From CAZTHK01 sp964613215 (lineage in GTDB: Bacteria > Krumholzibacteriota > Krumholzibacteriia > Krumholzibacteriales > CAZTHK01): a DNA stretch of 27,446 nt. Every line of letters starts with the position of its first letter. Positions within the stretch are counted from its first letter, which is position 1. Positions 8,902 to 16,497 of the stretch are shown here, piece after piece. The position numbers were made by a program, and so were the translations under genes. The notes below the pieces were generated by a model that saw nothing but the letters and a program-made list of their open reading frames with translations, did no database searches and had not been told where the DNA came from. The DNA lies in NCBI GenBank assembly GCA_964613215.1, contig CAZTHK010000030.1, forward strand, positions 1-27,446, in the 5' to 3' direction.

Positions 8902-9888
8902 TTGTATCAATATTGGGTGTGCGGTTGCGGGTTCGACAAGTTAAGCACTGTCCTGGGATTTTGGCTGGGAAAGCTTTCAGGCGGGAAAAACATAGAAGTG
9001 AAATCATTCAGAAAGAAGATGCGGGCCAAACTGAGCAGGGTTAAGGATCTTCCCACCCTGCCTCCGGTGGTGTTCAAGATAAAGGAGGCTGTTTCCGATG
9101 AGGATAGCAGTGTAGACAGTATAGCAGAAATTATTGCAGGGGATCAGAGCCTGAGCAGCAGTATTCTGAGGGTGGCCAATTCGGTTTACTACTCATCGGC
9201 CGGCAAATCAGTCGGTTCTATTTCCGAGGCAATAGTAAGGCTTGGTATGGACGGGGTGCGGGAATTATGCACCACCATAGCAATAATCAAGGAGTTTAAA
9301 AAGATCTGCAGGCATATCGACTTCCGTCAGTTCTGGCGGCACTCCATCGCTACCGCTCATGCAGCCGGTATCATTCTGGAATATTCTGCAATCAGTGAAT
9401 ATGAAAAGGACCAGGCTTACACAGCAGGGCTGATACACGATGTGGGACTGTTGATCCTGACCAGCTTCTTCATGGGTACAGCGGTGGAGGTATGGAAGAG
9501 AGCGGCGGAGAAAGAAATCGCCTTTTATGTTGCAGAAAAAGAGGAGCTTAGAATACATCACGGAGAGATATGCGGATATCTGTTGGAAAAGTGGAATATC
9601 CCGTCAACGGTGGTAAGCGCAGTTACCAATCATCACGGTCCCGGGGAGGAGCATATCGGTCATCCCGGTTTGGCAGCGGTGGTGGAGTTGGCTGAATCCA
9701 TGCAACTCTCAGCTGAATTTATAGAACCATTCCATGGCCAGGCAGGAGAGATCAGAGGGGATGTTCTAGCTCAGCTTGACATCGGGAGAGATGATCTGGA
9801 TGAGATAGAAGAACATGCCCTCACCGAAGCGGAAAAAACGGAAGACCTTCTCATGATAGGGGAAAAAGCAAAAGAAAAAATCACCTGA
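8902..9888 (+). CDS. HDOD domain signal-transduction protein
   Basis: 328 aa from the first possible start. The HDOD domain spans about residues 50-250, beginning at KDLPTLPPVVFKI and including AYTAGLIHDVGLLIL and SAVTNHHGP. HDOD proteins are cytoplasmic signalling modules, often tied to motility, surface behaviour or cyclic-dinucleotide responses; most lack HD hydrolase activity. The start is uncertain. TTG at 8902 follows GGAGGG (8894-8899) by only 2 nt. GTG at 8998 (residue 33) and ATG at 9019 (residue 40) also fit, because the domain begins only at about residue 45. No receiver or output domain is attached. It appears monocistronic. Confidence 0.82.
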   Translation: MYQYWVCGCGFDKLSTVLGFWLGKLSGGKNIEVKSFRKKMRAKLSRVKDLPTLPPVVFKIKEAVSDEDSSVDSIAEIIAGDQSLSSSILRVANSVYYSSAGKSVGSISEAIVRLGMDGVRELCTTIAIIKEFKKICRHIDFRQFWRHSIATAHAAGIILEYSAISEYEKDQAYTAGLIHDVGLLILTSFFMGTAVEVWKRAAEKEIAFYVAEKEELRIHHGEICGYLLEKWNIPSTVVSAVTNHHGPGEEHIGHPGLAAVVELAESMQLSAEFIEPFHGQAGEIRGDVLAQLDIGRDDLDEIEEHALTEAEKTEDLLMIGEKAKEKIT

Positions 9889-9901
9889 TAATTTATTATA
9901 C

Positions 9902-9949
9902 CCGGCCAGATCCGCTGACTGTAATGTTTACAGGGCCCGGAGAATTTTT
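9902..9949 (+). terminator. Possible terminator after the HDOD gene
   Basis: An outer imperfect stem CCGGCC / GGCCCGG encloses a perfect inner hairpin CTGTAA-TGT-TTACAG, followed within 5 nt by TTTTT. It is weaker than the terminators elsewhere in the window. Confidence 0.35.
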
Positions 9950-9963
9950 ATTATGAATCTGCT

Positions 9964-10794
9964 TTATTGTTTCTCTTCCGTGATGGGGCCATAGATCCGG
10001 GGATGCCTGTCCGGCATGAAGTGTCTTCTGGCAGGGCAGCCGGGGATACGCCCGAAATCTATCTCAGCGTAGAGAATATCTTCCTCGAGCTTCGGTGCAG
10101 CGGCGATCATATCACCCTCCGGACCGCATACGAAGGACTCGCCGGCAAAGGTAATATTATCCTCCTCTCCCACCCGGTTGGCCAGGGCGGCGAAGTAGCC
10201 GTTCTGAAAGGCGGCTGTTCTGATCTCCGCCTGGAACAGTCCCTCCGGCCACTCGTCCACAGCGCCGGCCTGGGGAATAACCACCAGTTCAGCCCCCGCA
10301 AGTCCCAGCATCCTCATGTATTCGGGAAAGTGGCGGTCATAGCATATGGCCACTCCCACTCTTCCCAAACCGGTATGGAATACTCCGGCTCCCAGGTCTC
10401 CCGGCTGATAGTAATCCTTTTCGTAGAAGCAGGGAGCCTGATAGATATGGACCATCCTGTTCTTGCCGGCTATGCTTCCATCCCTGTCTATGATCACGGT
10501 GGTGTCATAAGTCCTGTCTCCATCCCGCTCGAACATATTAATTGCAGCTGCAGTTTGCAGTTCCCCGGCCGCCTGGCAGAATGCTCTGGTGGCGGGACCC
10601 GGGATCCCCTCTGCCAGCTCCCTGAAGTTCTCCTCCGCCTCCCTCTGGGGGATAAAGTAGCTGAAGGCCAGCTCCGGATATATCACCAGTTCCGCTCCCT
10701 CTACGGCCGCCCTTTTGAAGGCCTCCAGCCCGCGCTTCAGATTATGGTTCCTGTTTTTCCCCGCCTGCTGCTGAACCAGCGCTATTTTGGTCAT
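9964..10794 (-). CDS. Carbon-nitrogen hydrolase (nitrilase superfamily), unusual catalytic-lysine site
   Basis: 276 aa, a single-domain omega-amidase/N-carbamoyl-amidase-like size. The catalytic Glu41 (YPELAFSY), the second Glu125 (YEKDYYQPGD) and the nucleophile Cys151 (AICYDRHFPE) are in place. At the position of the usual triad lysine (family pattern YRKxH) it has NRMVHI, that is Met114 with Arg113 before it. I recall RMxHI variants in some family members but cannot confirm this. The C-terminal half resembles N-carbamoylputrescine amidase-type enzymes; the substrate is unknown. SD AGGAG lies about 9 nt before the start, with a perfect 16-bp palindrome just upstream. It is divergent from hom. 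Confidence 0.82.
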   Translation of the reverse strand: MTKIALVQQQAGKNRNHNLKRGLEAFKRAAVEGAELVIYPELAFSYFIPQREAEENFRELAEGIPGPATRAFCQAAGELQTAAAINMFERDGDRTYDTTVIIDRDGSIAGKNRMVHIYQAPCFYEKDYYQPGDLGAGVFHTGLGRVGVAICYDRHFPEYMRMLGLAGAELVVIPQAGAVDEWPEGLFQAEIRTAAFQNGYFAALANRVGEEDNITFAGESFVCGPEGDMIAAAPKLEEDILYAEIDFGRIPGCPARRHFMPDRHPRIYGPITEEKQ

Positions 10795-10809
10795 CCAATT
10801 ATACTCCTG

Positions 10810-10825
10810 CTTATTCCGGAATAAG
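10810..10825. promoter_or_regulatory. Perfect 16-bp palindrome upstream of the nitrilase-family gene
   Basis: CTTATTCCGGAATAAG is a perfect inverted repeat 15 bp from the gene's start codon and directly upstream of its SD (10803-10808). It could be a repressor operator or an mRNA hairpin near the ribosome site. Confidence 0.4.
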
Positions 10826-10942
10826 GATTAATTCCCTGCGGTTAATTGTCCATACTTTAATCAACTTAAACATGGATAGATTATGATACTTCCATTCCGG
10901 ATTCAATAATTCGATGCACTTTCAGGCAAAATATAATATCAA

Positions 10943-10971
10943 TTGACAATATTATCATTTTTATTTAGGAT
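10943..10971 (+). promoter_or_regulatory. Promoter of hom
   Basis: Consensus TTGACA (10943-10948), 17-bp spacer, TAGGAT (10966-10971). A leader of about 95 nt follows. It contains CAAACTG (10979-10985), which can pair with CAGTTTG (11033-11039). Confidence 0.7.
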
Positions 10972-11073
10972 AGCCGTTCAAACTGTAAGTTCCCGGCCGG
11001 GGGCAAAATTTTAACTGAGCGATTAATATTATCAGTTTGCAGGTTCGGTGTACGGCAAAGGAGGTAATATCCC

Positions 11074-12102
11074 ATGCAAAAACTGGCTTTTATCGGATTC
11101 GGTGTGGTGGGGGAGGGACTGGCGGAGATACTGATGAACAAGAGAGATGATCTCAGAGACAGGTACGGATTTGAATACTCCATCGTGGCGGTCAGTGATT
11201 TCAAGAAGGGGTCGGCATATAATCCGGACGGCCTGGACCCGGAGAAGCTGCTTCAGCTGGCTAACGCCGGAAGCATATCGGAGTATCCGGAGGCCCAGAC
11301 AGGCCTGGATGCGTTGACCACCATAGAGGAGTCCAATGCGGATACGGTGGTGGAGGTGACCTATACGGATATCGAGACGGGCCAGCCGGCCTATCAGCAT
11401 TTCCGGGCTGCTCTGGAATCGGGTAAGAACCTGGTCACTACCAATAAGGGACCCACCGCCCTGTTTCTGGATGAGCTGACAGAACTGGCCAGATCGAATG
11501 AGGTGGAGTTTCGGTATGAAGGGACCGTAATGGCAGGGACACCGGTCCTTAACCTGTGTGAGAGCTGTCTGGCAGGGAACACCATCCGGGAGATCCGGGG
11601 AATACTCAACGGGACCACCAACTACATTCTCACCAATATGGAGGAGGGAAAAGCATATCAGGAAGTCCTGAAGAAAGCGCAGGAACTGGGATATGCCGAA
11701 GCCGATCCCACAGCTGATGTGGAGGGTTACGATGCCCTGGCCAAGGTGGTTATCCTGGCCAGGAGTGTTCTCAATGCCGGTATAAGCCCCTCCGATGTGA
11801 AACGTACCGGAATAACCGGCATAAAGCCGGAAGATGTAGAGGAAGCAAAGAAGGAGGGTAAGAGCTGGAAGCTTATCGGCAGGGTGACCGCCGGGGGGGG
11901 AATTGTCAGTGCCTCGGTCAAACCGGAGAAGATAGACAGGGCCGATCCCCTGGCCTCGGTGGGGGGAGCTACCAATGCGCTTACCTTCGATACCGACCTG
12001 CTCGGTGACGTAACCATAGTGGGGGCCGGGGCCGGTAAGACGGAGACCGGATTCTCCCTGCTCTCCGATATTCTGGCCATACACAACCGGACTGCTAGAT
12101 AA
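11074..12102 (+). CDS. hom: Homoserine dehydrogenase, short form without ACT domain
   Basis: 342 aa. It reduces aspartate-4-semialdehyde to homoserine with NAD(P)H on the threonine/methionine branch. Residues 7-15 (IGFGVVGEG) form the dinucleotide-binding loop. TTNKGP has the catalytic-region Lys125, GTVMAGTP is at 150-157, and NGTTNYI is at 179-185. The motif EADPTADVEGYDAxxK (209-224) includes the catalytic Asp220 and Lys224. It ends without the regulatory ACT domain of longer bacterial enzymes, so allosteric threonine control through ACT is not expected. Strong SD AAGGAGG (11058-11064). An aldehyde dehydrogenase follows on the same strand after a 64-bp gap. The two may be cotranscribed. 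Confidence 0.92.
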   Translation: MQKLAFIGFGVVGEGLAEILMNKRDDLRDRYGFEYSIVAVSDFKKGSAYNPDGLDPEKLLQLANAGSISEYPEAQTGLDALTTIEESNADTVVEVTYTDIETGQPAYQHFRAALESGKNLVTTNKGPTALFLDELTELARSNEVEFRYEGTVMAGTPVLNLCESCLAGNTIREIRGILNGTTNYILTNMEEGKAYQEVLKKAQELGYAEADPTADVEGYDALAKVVILARSVLNAGISPSDVKRTGITGIKPEDVEEAKKEGKSWKLIGRVTAGGGIVSASVKPEKIDRADPLASVGGATNALTFDTDLLGDVTIVGAGAGKTETGFSLLSDILAIHNRTAR

Positions 12103-12166
12103 GATGGACAACTGACCGATTATTCAGCACTCCCCCGCCGTGGGGATGGAAAGGAGTAATGATACT

Positions 12167-13579
12167 ATGGAAATGCTTATAGCCGGCAAATGGGAGGACA
12201 GGGATAAGAAGATAGAGGTGCTGGACCCTTACGATAATTCCCTGGTGGATACCGTTCCCGCAGGATCTGAAGAGGATATGAAGGCAGCGGTGGATGCGGC
12301 GGTGGAGGGGTTCGAAGTAATCAGAAGGATGCCGGTTCACCAGAGGATGGATATACTGAGAAAAGTTTCGGAGGCAATTGAGCAGAATGCCGAAGATCTG
12401 GCGGTGACCATAGCCAGAGAGGGGAGCAAGACCATAAAAGAAGCCAGGGGGGAGGTAGCCAGAGCGGCCCAGACTATCATTATTTCATCGGAGGAGGCCC
12501 GCCGGATCAACGGCGAAACCATCCCCTTCGATTCCAGCAAAGGTTCGGAGCACCGGGTGGGATACTACTACCGTTTTCCCATTGGTGTCATAGGAGCCAT
12601 CACCCCCTTCAACGATCCACTCAACCTGGTTGCTCATAAGCTGGGCCCGGCCATCGCCGGGGGAAATTCGGTGGTATTGAAGCCGGCCACGGTTACTCCC
12701 CTGTCCGCTCTGAAGCTGGGGCGGCTGTTCATGGATGCCGGCCTCCCCGCCAATGTACTCAATATAGTTACCGGCCACGGCAGCCAGATCGGGGATGCCC
12801 TGGTGACCGATCCCGGAGTGAGGATGATAAGCTTCACCGGCGGTGTGGAGGCGGGCGAAGAGATAGTCAGGAAGGCCGGGTTGAAGAAGATAGGTATGGA
12901 GCTGGGATCCAATACCCCGGTAATCGTATGCGAGGATTGTGATCTGGACAAGGCTGTGGAGGACTGTGTGTCGGGGGCCTTCTGGGCCGCCGGACAGAAC
13001 TGTATAGGGGTGCAGAGGATCTATGTTATGTCCTCCCTTTACAAGAGGTTCGAGACCATGTTCGTATCCCGCACCAGGAATTACAGGCTGGGGCCCAAGC
13101 TGGAGGAGGATACCGACATGGGGCCCATGATCAACGAGACGGAGGCGCAGAGGATAGAAGGGTGGGTGGAGGAAGCTATGGCTGACGGTGCCAGGGTGCT
13201 TGCCGGTCACAAACGGGAGGGTGCCATATACCATCCCACCGTTCTGGCAGAGGTGCCGGTGGGCTGCAAGGTCTCCAGGGAGGAGGTTTTCGCACCCACG
13301 GTGAGCCTCTATCCGGTCAAGGACCTGGATGAAGCCATCCGCAGAGCCAACGATGTGGAATTCGGCCTCCATGCCGGCATATTCACCAATGATTACCGGG
13401 AGGCCTTCAAGGCGATAAAGGAGCTGGATGTGGGAGGAGTAATGGTCAACGATTCCTCCGATTTCAGAATCGACATGATGCCATTCGGCGGGGTGAAGAA
13501 GAGCGGTTTGGGACGGGAGGGAATAAAATTCGCCCTCCGGGAGATGACCGAACCCAAGGTGGTCTGTTTTAATCTATGA
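12167..13579 (+). CDS. NAD(P)-dependent aldehyde dehydrogenase
   Basis: 470 aa from ATG 12167. I prefer this start because AAAGGAG (12150-12156) lies 10 nt before it, whereas the upstream GTG (12140) and ATG (12146) precede or overlap that SD. ALDH superfamily: ITPFNDPLNLVAHK is the Asn-containing oxyanion motif, FTGG is the cofactor site, Glu245 is in GMELGSN, and the nucleophile Cys279 is in GQNCIGVQR. The C-terminal motif NDSSDFRIDMMPFGGVKKSG resembles lactaldehyde/phosphonoacetaldehyde-type dehydrogenases, but the substrate cannot be fixed. The TCCCC/GGGGA hairpin (12131-12146) just before the SD may separate it from hom. Its stop overlaps the convergent LanC-like gene by 6 bp. Confidence 0.88.
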   Translation: MEMLIAGKWEDRDKKIEVLDPYDNSLVDTVPAGSEEDMKAAVDAAVEGFEVIRRMPVHQRMDILRKVSEAIEQNAEDLAVTIAREGSKTIKEARGEVARAAQTIIISSEEARRINGETIPFDSSKGSEHRVGYYYRFPIGVIGAITPFNDPLNLVAHKLGPAIAGGNSVVLKPATVTPLSALKLGRLFMDAGLPANVLNIVTGHGSQIGDALVTDPGVRMISFTGGVEAGEEIVRKAGLKKIGMELGSNTPVIVCEDCDLDKAVEDCVSGAFWAAGQNCIGVQRIYVMSSLYKRFETMFVSRTRNYRLGPKLEEDTDMGPMINETEAQRIEGWVEEAMADGARVLAGHKREGAIYHPTVLAEVPVGCKVSREEVFAPTVSLYPVKDLDEAIRRANDVEFGLHAGIFTNDYREAFKAIKELDVGGVMVNDSSDFRIDMMPFGGVKKSGLGREGIKFALREMTEPKVVCFNL

Positions 13580-14707
13580 TTCCATTATAGGCTGCCGGGC
13601 GAATCGGGGGTAGTGCATGTCCAGCATCAGACAGGCGATGCCTGCTTCACCACGGTAGAGTCCGATCCTGCAGTTGGTATCTATGGAACCCCCGGCCGCT
13701 TCGGCCGCCCTGCGGTTGATATGTTCCACCCATTTTTCATCCGGATCAGTTCTGTTCAATCTGATCAGGCCGTAGGAGGCGCCGGCGGCTCCGCAGCAGA
13801 TATGGCCGATGAAATAACCGGGCAGACCGTTGATATAATCGCCCGCCCCCCTGGCCGCATCCAGAAAGGGCCGGTGACCGTAAATCTGATAAGCCAGGCA
13901 CCATAGATGAATCAAGCCAGGAGCTCCGTTACACCAGGTATCCATGGTTCTGTCATCCTCTCCGGCCAGTACCGGCCAGGTTATTCCACTGTCATTTGAC
14001 AGAGCCATGCCGAGAAGATTTTCCAGGTCCCGGAAGACCCACTCCGGCAGGTCATTTCCATTCTGCCCGGACCAGCGAAGCAGGGCATACAAATTCCCGC
14101 CCCGTCCGTGAGCCATTCCCAGATGGGAAGCCCTGCGCCACGGTTTAACTGCTCCGGGACCATCTGCGGTATTCAGCAGCTCCCGGTACAACCGATTGCC
14201 GTAATCCTTAATATCCTCCCTGCCTGTTTGCTCCAGAAGCGCCGCACATCCCACCAGCCTCCCGGATATTCCCTGCATGATCTCCTGGTCTTCTCTGGGC
14301 TTATTTCCGCACCTGATGAATTCCTCCACCGCCTGGTCCAGCATCTCAGGGTTGTCCAGGGTCTTTCCCACCATGGCTTTCACCATGAAGACTCCGGGAT
14401 TCCCGAACAGGAGGGAGTTGTCTATACTCAGCCTCACATCCTCCTCCGGATGGCTGGGAATATCCATGACCGAACTGTCCTGCGGAGCAGCATCCACATG
14501 GTCGATCCAGAATCTGGCCTGATGGAGCCATTCCGGCTCATCCAGTGCACAGGCAGCCTTCATGAAGGCGTAGGCCACTCCCGAACCTCCGAAGTAGATG
14601 GAACGATGGGGGGGCAGGTGTATCATCTTCATGCTTTCGAAGGTGTACTGCCCCAGTTTGTTGAATCTGTCCCTGGTCTGGGATAGTGATTCGGGAGGAT
14701 TGATCAT
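13574..14707 (-). CDS. LanC-like lanthionine cyclase with Cys-Cys-Gly zinc motif
   Basis: 377 aa. The alpha/alpha-toroid LanC repeats are visible: AHGRGGN, WCNGAPG, HICCGAAG and LYRGEAG. The zinc ligands of LanC enzymes are Cys, Cys, His. Here they read Cys259, Cys304 and Cys305, so His is replaced by Cys (the CCG type known from ProcM-like enzymes, which are linked to substrate-tolerant cyclisation). The expected role is zinc-assisted addition of precursor Cys thiols to dehydrated Ser/Thr. It is the third gene of the minus-strand RiPP locus (precursor, HopA1-like, LanC-like). The SD is weak (AGG about 7 nt upstream). The dehydratase domains of LanM/LanKC fusions are absent. Membership in the LanC superfamily is firm; its role here is inferred from the neighbours. 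Confidence 0.85.
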   Translation of the reverse strand: MINPPESLSQTRDRFNKLGQYTFESMKMIHLPPHRSIYFGGSGVAYAFMKAACALDEPEWLHQARFWIDHVDAAPQDSSVMDIPSHPEEDVRLSIDNSLLFGNPGVFMVKAMVGKTLDNPEMLDQAVEEFIRCGNKPREDQEIMQGISGRLVGCAALLEQTGREDIKDYGNRLYRELLNTADGPGAVKPWRRASHLGMAHGRGGNLYALLRWSGQNGNDLPEWVFRDLENLLGMALSNDSGITWPVLAGEDDRTMDTWCNGAPGLIHLWCLAYQIYGHRPFLDAARGAGDYINGLPGYFIGHICCGAAGASYGLIRLNRTDPDEKWVEHINRRAAEAAGGSIDTNCRIGLYRGEAGIACLMLDMHYPRFARQPIMES

Positions 14708-14863
14708 TATTGACCTGTTCTTCTGATCGACATTTTGTTTTCTGCCAGGGCTGAGCTTTGAGCTTCTGCCTCATAATTAACAGCCCTGTTTAATTTATAA
14801 CCTGCCTGTCTGTGACAGTTTCTGAATCACTCCCGGAGATACTCCAGGATTATTTCCGGTTTA

Positions 14864-14959
14864 TTACAGTAATTTTTTCGCCTCATCCATGATTGATCTT
14901 CTCATTATGTCTCCCCTCTCCGGTCGCATCCCCGTTGCCCGGTTGTATAACCGGGACAT
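14864..14959 (-). CDS. Possible 31-aa peptide between the HopA1-like and LanC-like genes
   Basis: The ATG lies 4 nt after the HopA1-like stop, and the frame reads MSRLYNRATG, then a basic helix-like part ending in MDEAKKLL. A partial SD (GGTGAT) overlaps the upstream stop. A second in-frame ATG at residue 19 has its own GAGGGGA about 8 nt upstream. It has no Cys, so it is not a second lanthipeptide core. It could be a coupled small protein or chance. Unknown function. Confidence 0.3.
   Translation of the reverse strand: MSRLYNRATGMRPERGDIMRRSIMDEAKKLL
14938..14955. promoter_or_regulatory. Perfect hairpin at the end of the HopA1-like gene
   Basis: CCCGGTT-GTAT-AACCGGG, a 7-bp perfect stem, 8 nt after the stop on the minus strand. 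There is no T tract, so it is more likely an RNA-processing or stability element than a terminator. The rest of the 256-bp gap 14708-14963 shows only the possible 31-aa peptide. Confidence 0.4.
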
Positions 14960-14963
14960 ATCA

Positions 14964-16202
14964 TCACCGTTTGGGGGGTGGTGATTCAGCGGTATTTTCC
15001 AATCCCTCCAGGTGGAAGTCGATATCCCAGTGGTCGCTTGCCGGCCGCCAGTTTTTACTGTCCACCCCGATAGTCCGCATATGGGTATAGATATAGTCAA
15101 GGTAATCTCCGGTGTGATCCCTCCTGGCTCCCTGAATGGCCAGAGCAAGCTTGGCGGTCAGGTAAAGGCGCCAGCTGAGTCTCTCCGATCTCTCCCGGGG
15201 AGGATCCACTCCCAGGGTGATACCTGAATTTTCAGGGTCCAGCTGGAAGGTAAAGGGAGTGCCATGAGGTGTGTTATCAACGGTTTGAAGGATCATTCTG
15301 CCGGCGAATTCGCTGGCGGAGAGATAATCGGTAAAATAGACGATCAGCTTGTCCGGCCTGAGCAGACCGGTCAGCACCCGGGGTAGCTTTATTGCGTAGG
15401 CACCTGCATCGAAGGCAATCTCCCTTACCTCTCTGAAGATCCCTGCCAGCTCCAGTGGTTTAAAACTTAAGTACACTTTGTATGATAGTTCGCTCCGGGG
15501 CCTTTTTCTGTCCCTCCTTCTCCAGTACCTCCAGAACCGGTGGAATCTCTCCCTGTGTGAGCCCTCCTGGCCGGAGGAAGAGGTCTTGATCTCCGGAGGC
15601 ATTCCCGGCCAGGTGTCGTTCTGGTCCAGATCAAAGAAACCGGTCACCGATTTTTGGTCAGGGAAGCGGTTCAGCCACCGCCGGCTCAGGGGGAGCCGGT
15701 TGAAATCATAGAGGAGAAAGGAGATATCCCTGGGATTTTTAAGGGCGGAATGATAGGCGAAGTGAAGCGCCCGCTCCGAGAGCAGCTGGATATATGTCTT
15801 GGAAGAATCCGCGGTGCCGGCAAAACTTGGCCCCACTCCCAGTATCCTGTTCATAGCGTTAACGCCGGAGATAAATTCCCCCACCATCTCCGCCTCCAGC
15901 ACACTGTTCAGCAGTAGCCCGCTGATGAACTGCTCCTGATCTTCCCGGCTGCCCTGCCGGAAGGATCCTTCCACTTCGTTTAAATACGAAGGTTTTTTGA
16001 GTTGATTAAGAAAATGGGCCAGCTCGTTATTGATGATCTTTACACTCAGCTTTGCTTCGGGGGGAGCATGGAGAATATAGTAGTCGCTTTTTTTCTTGGC
16101 CAGTTTATCGTATTTGCGTCTGAGATCGGGATCCAGTTCATCCGGTGAGGTCAGAGAGAAGACGGGATTCAAACGATATTTGAATTCGAGAATTCCATGC
16201 AT
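14964..16202 (-). CDS. HopA1-like protein, candidate phospho-Ser/Thr lyase of a RiPP pathway
   Basis: 412 aa, cytoplasmic (no signal peptide). The C-terminal half (about 240-360) matches what I know of HopA1-family proteins: YKVYLSFKPLELAGIF, then LLRPDKLIVYF, then PHGTPFTFQL, GITLGVDPP and SWRLYLTAKLALAI. HopA1-type proteins are lyase partners in class V lanthipeptide (LxmY) and thioamitide (TvaD) pathways. There they eliminate phosphate from kinase-modified Ser/Thr. The N-terminal half (about 1-225) is unassigned; no kinase motif is seen. An in-frame stop lies 9 nt before the ATG, so the frame cannot be longer. The only good SD (GAAGGAG, 16227-16233) is 24 nt upstream and can pair with CTCCT near the start. 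It sits between the precursor gene and the LanC-like gene. The family call is from memory and moderate. Confidence 0.6.
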   Translation of the reverse strand: MHGILEFKYRLNPVFSLTSPDELDPDLRRKYDKLAKKKSDYYILHAPPEAKLSVKIINNELAHFLNQLKKPSYLNEVEGSFRQGSREDQEQFISGLLLNSVLEAEMVGEFISGVNAMNRILGVGPSFAGTADSSKTYIQLLSERALHFAYHSALKNPRDISFLLYDFNRLPLSRRWLNRFPDQKSVTGFFDLDQNDTWPGMPPEIKTSSSGQEGSHRERFHRFWRYWRRRDRKRPRSELSYKVYLSFKPLELAGIFREVREIAFDAGAYAIKLPRVLTGLLRPDKLIVYFTDYLSASEFAGRMILQTVDNTPHGTPFTFQLDPENSGITLGVDPPRERSERLSWRLYLTAKLALAIQGARRDHTGDYLDYIYTHMRTIGVDSKNWRPASDHWDIDFHLEGLENTAESPPPKR

Positions 16203-16497
16203 GATATATTAGGAGTGTCGCCGGTTCTCCTTCAAGAAGAATTAATTATGGTATCGGATAGCTGAACGCCCTGTTCAAGTGAATGTCCGGGGTAATGACG
16301 GAATTTTCCCTTCTATTCAGGAAACAACTTACCATACACACCCCTGCGATGTTTACCCCTTCTAAATTCCGGTGTGCCGCTACATCAAATCAGTTTGATG
16401 CGTTTAATTCTGGATCCTCCGCAAAAGTCATTAACACACCCGGCACTCCGGAATATAAATGATACCGCTAATTTATACTCATGGCGGCAATGTGTGC
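16203..16497. other. 295-bp spacer between the precursor and the HopA1-like gene
   Basis: No convincing gene. It has a perfect 7-bp hairpin CATCAAA-TCAG-TTTGATG (16383-16400) without a T tract. On the minus strand, AGGAG (from GAAGGAG, 16227-16233) can pair with CTCCT (16211-16215) near the HopA1-like start. A long untranslated stretch after a highly expressed precursor is common in RiPP loci, where it lowers enzyme synthesis relative to peptide. Confidence 0.5.

Noticed and set aside
14864..15148. 94-codon minus-strand frame overlapping the end of the HopA1-like gene
   Set aside because: Most of it is an out-of-frame shadow; only the last 31 codons beyond the HopA1-like stop are worth considering.
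16203..16320. Minus-strand 29-codon frame with one Cys between the precursor and the HopA1-like gene
   Set aside because: No good SD and no leader/core character, so not a second precursor.
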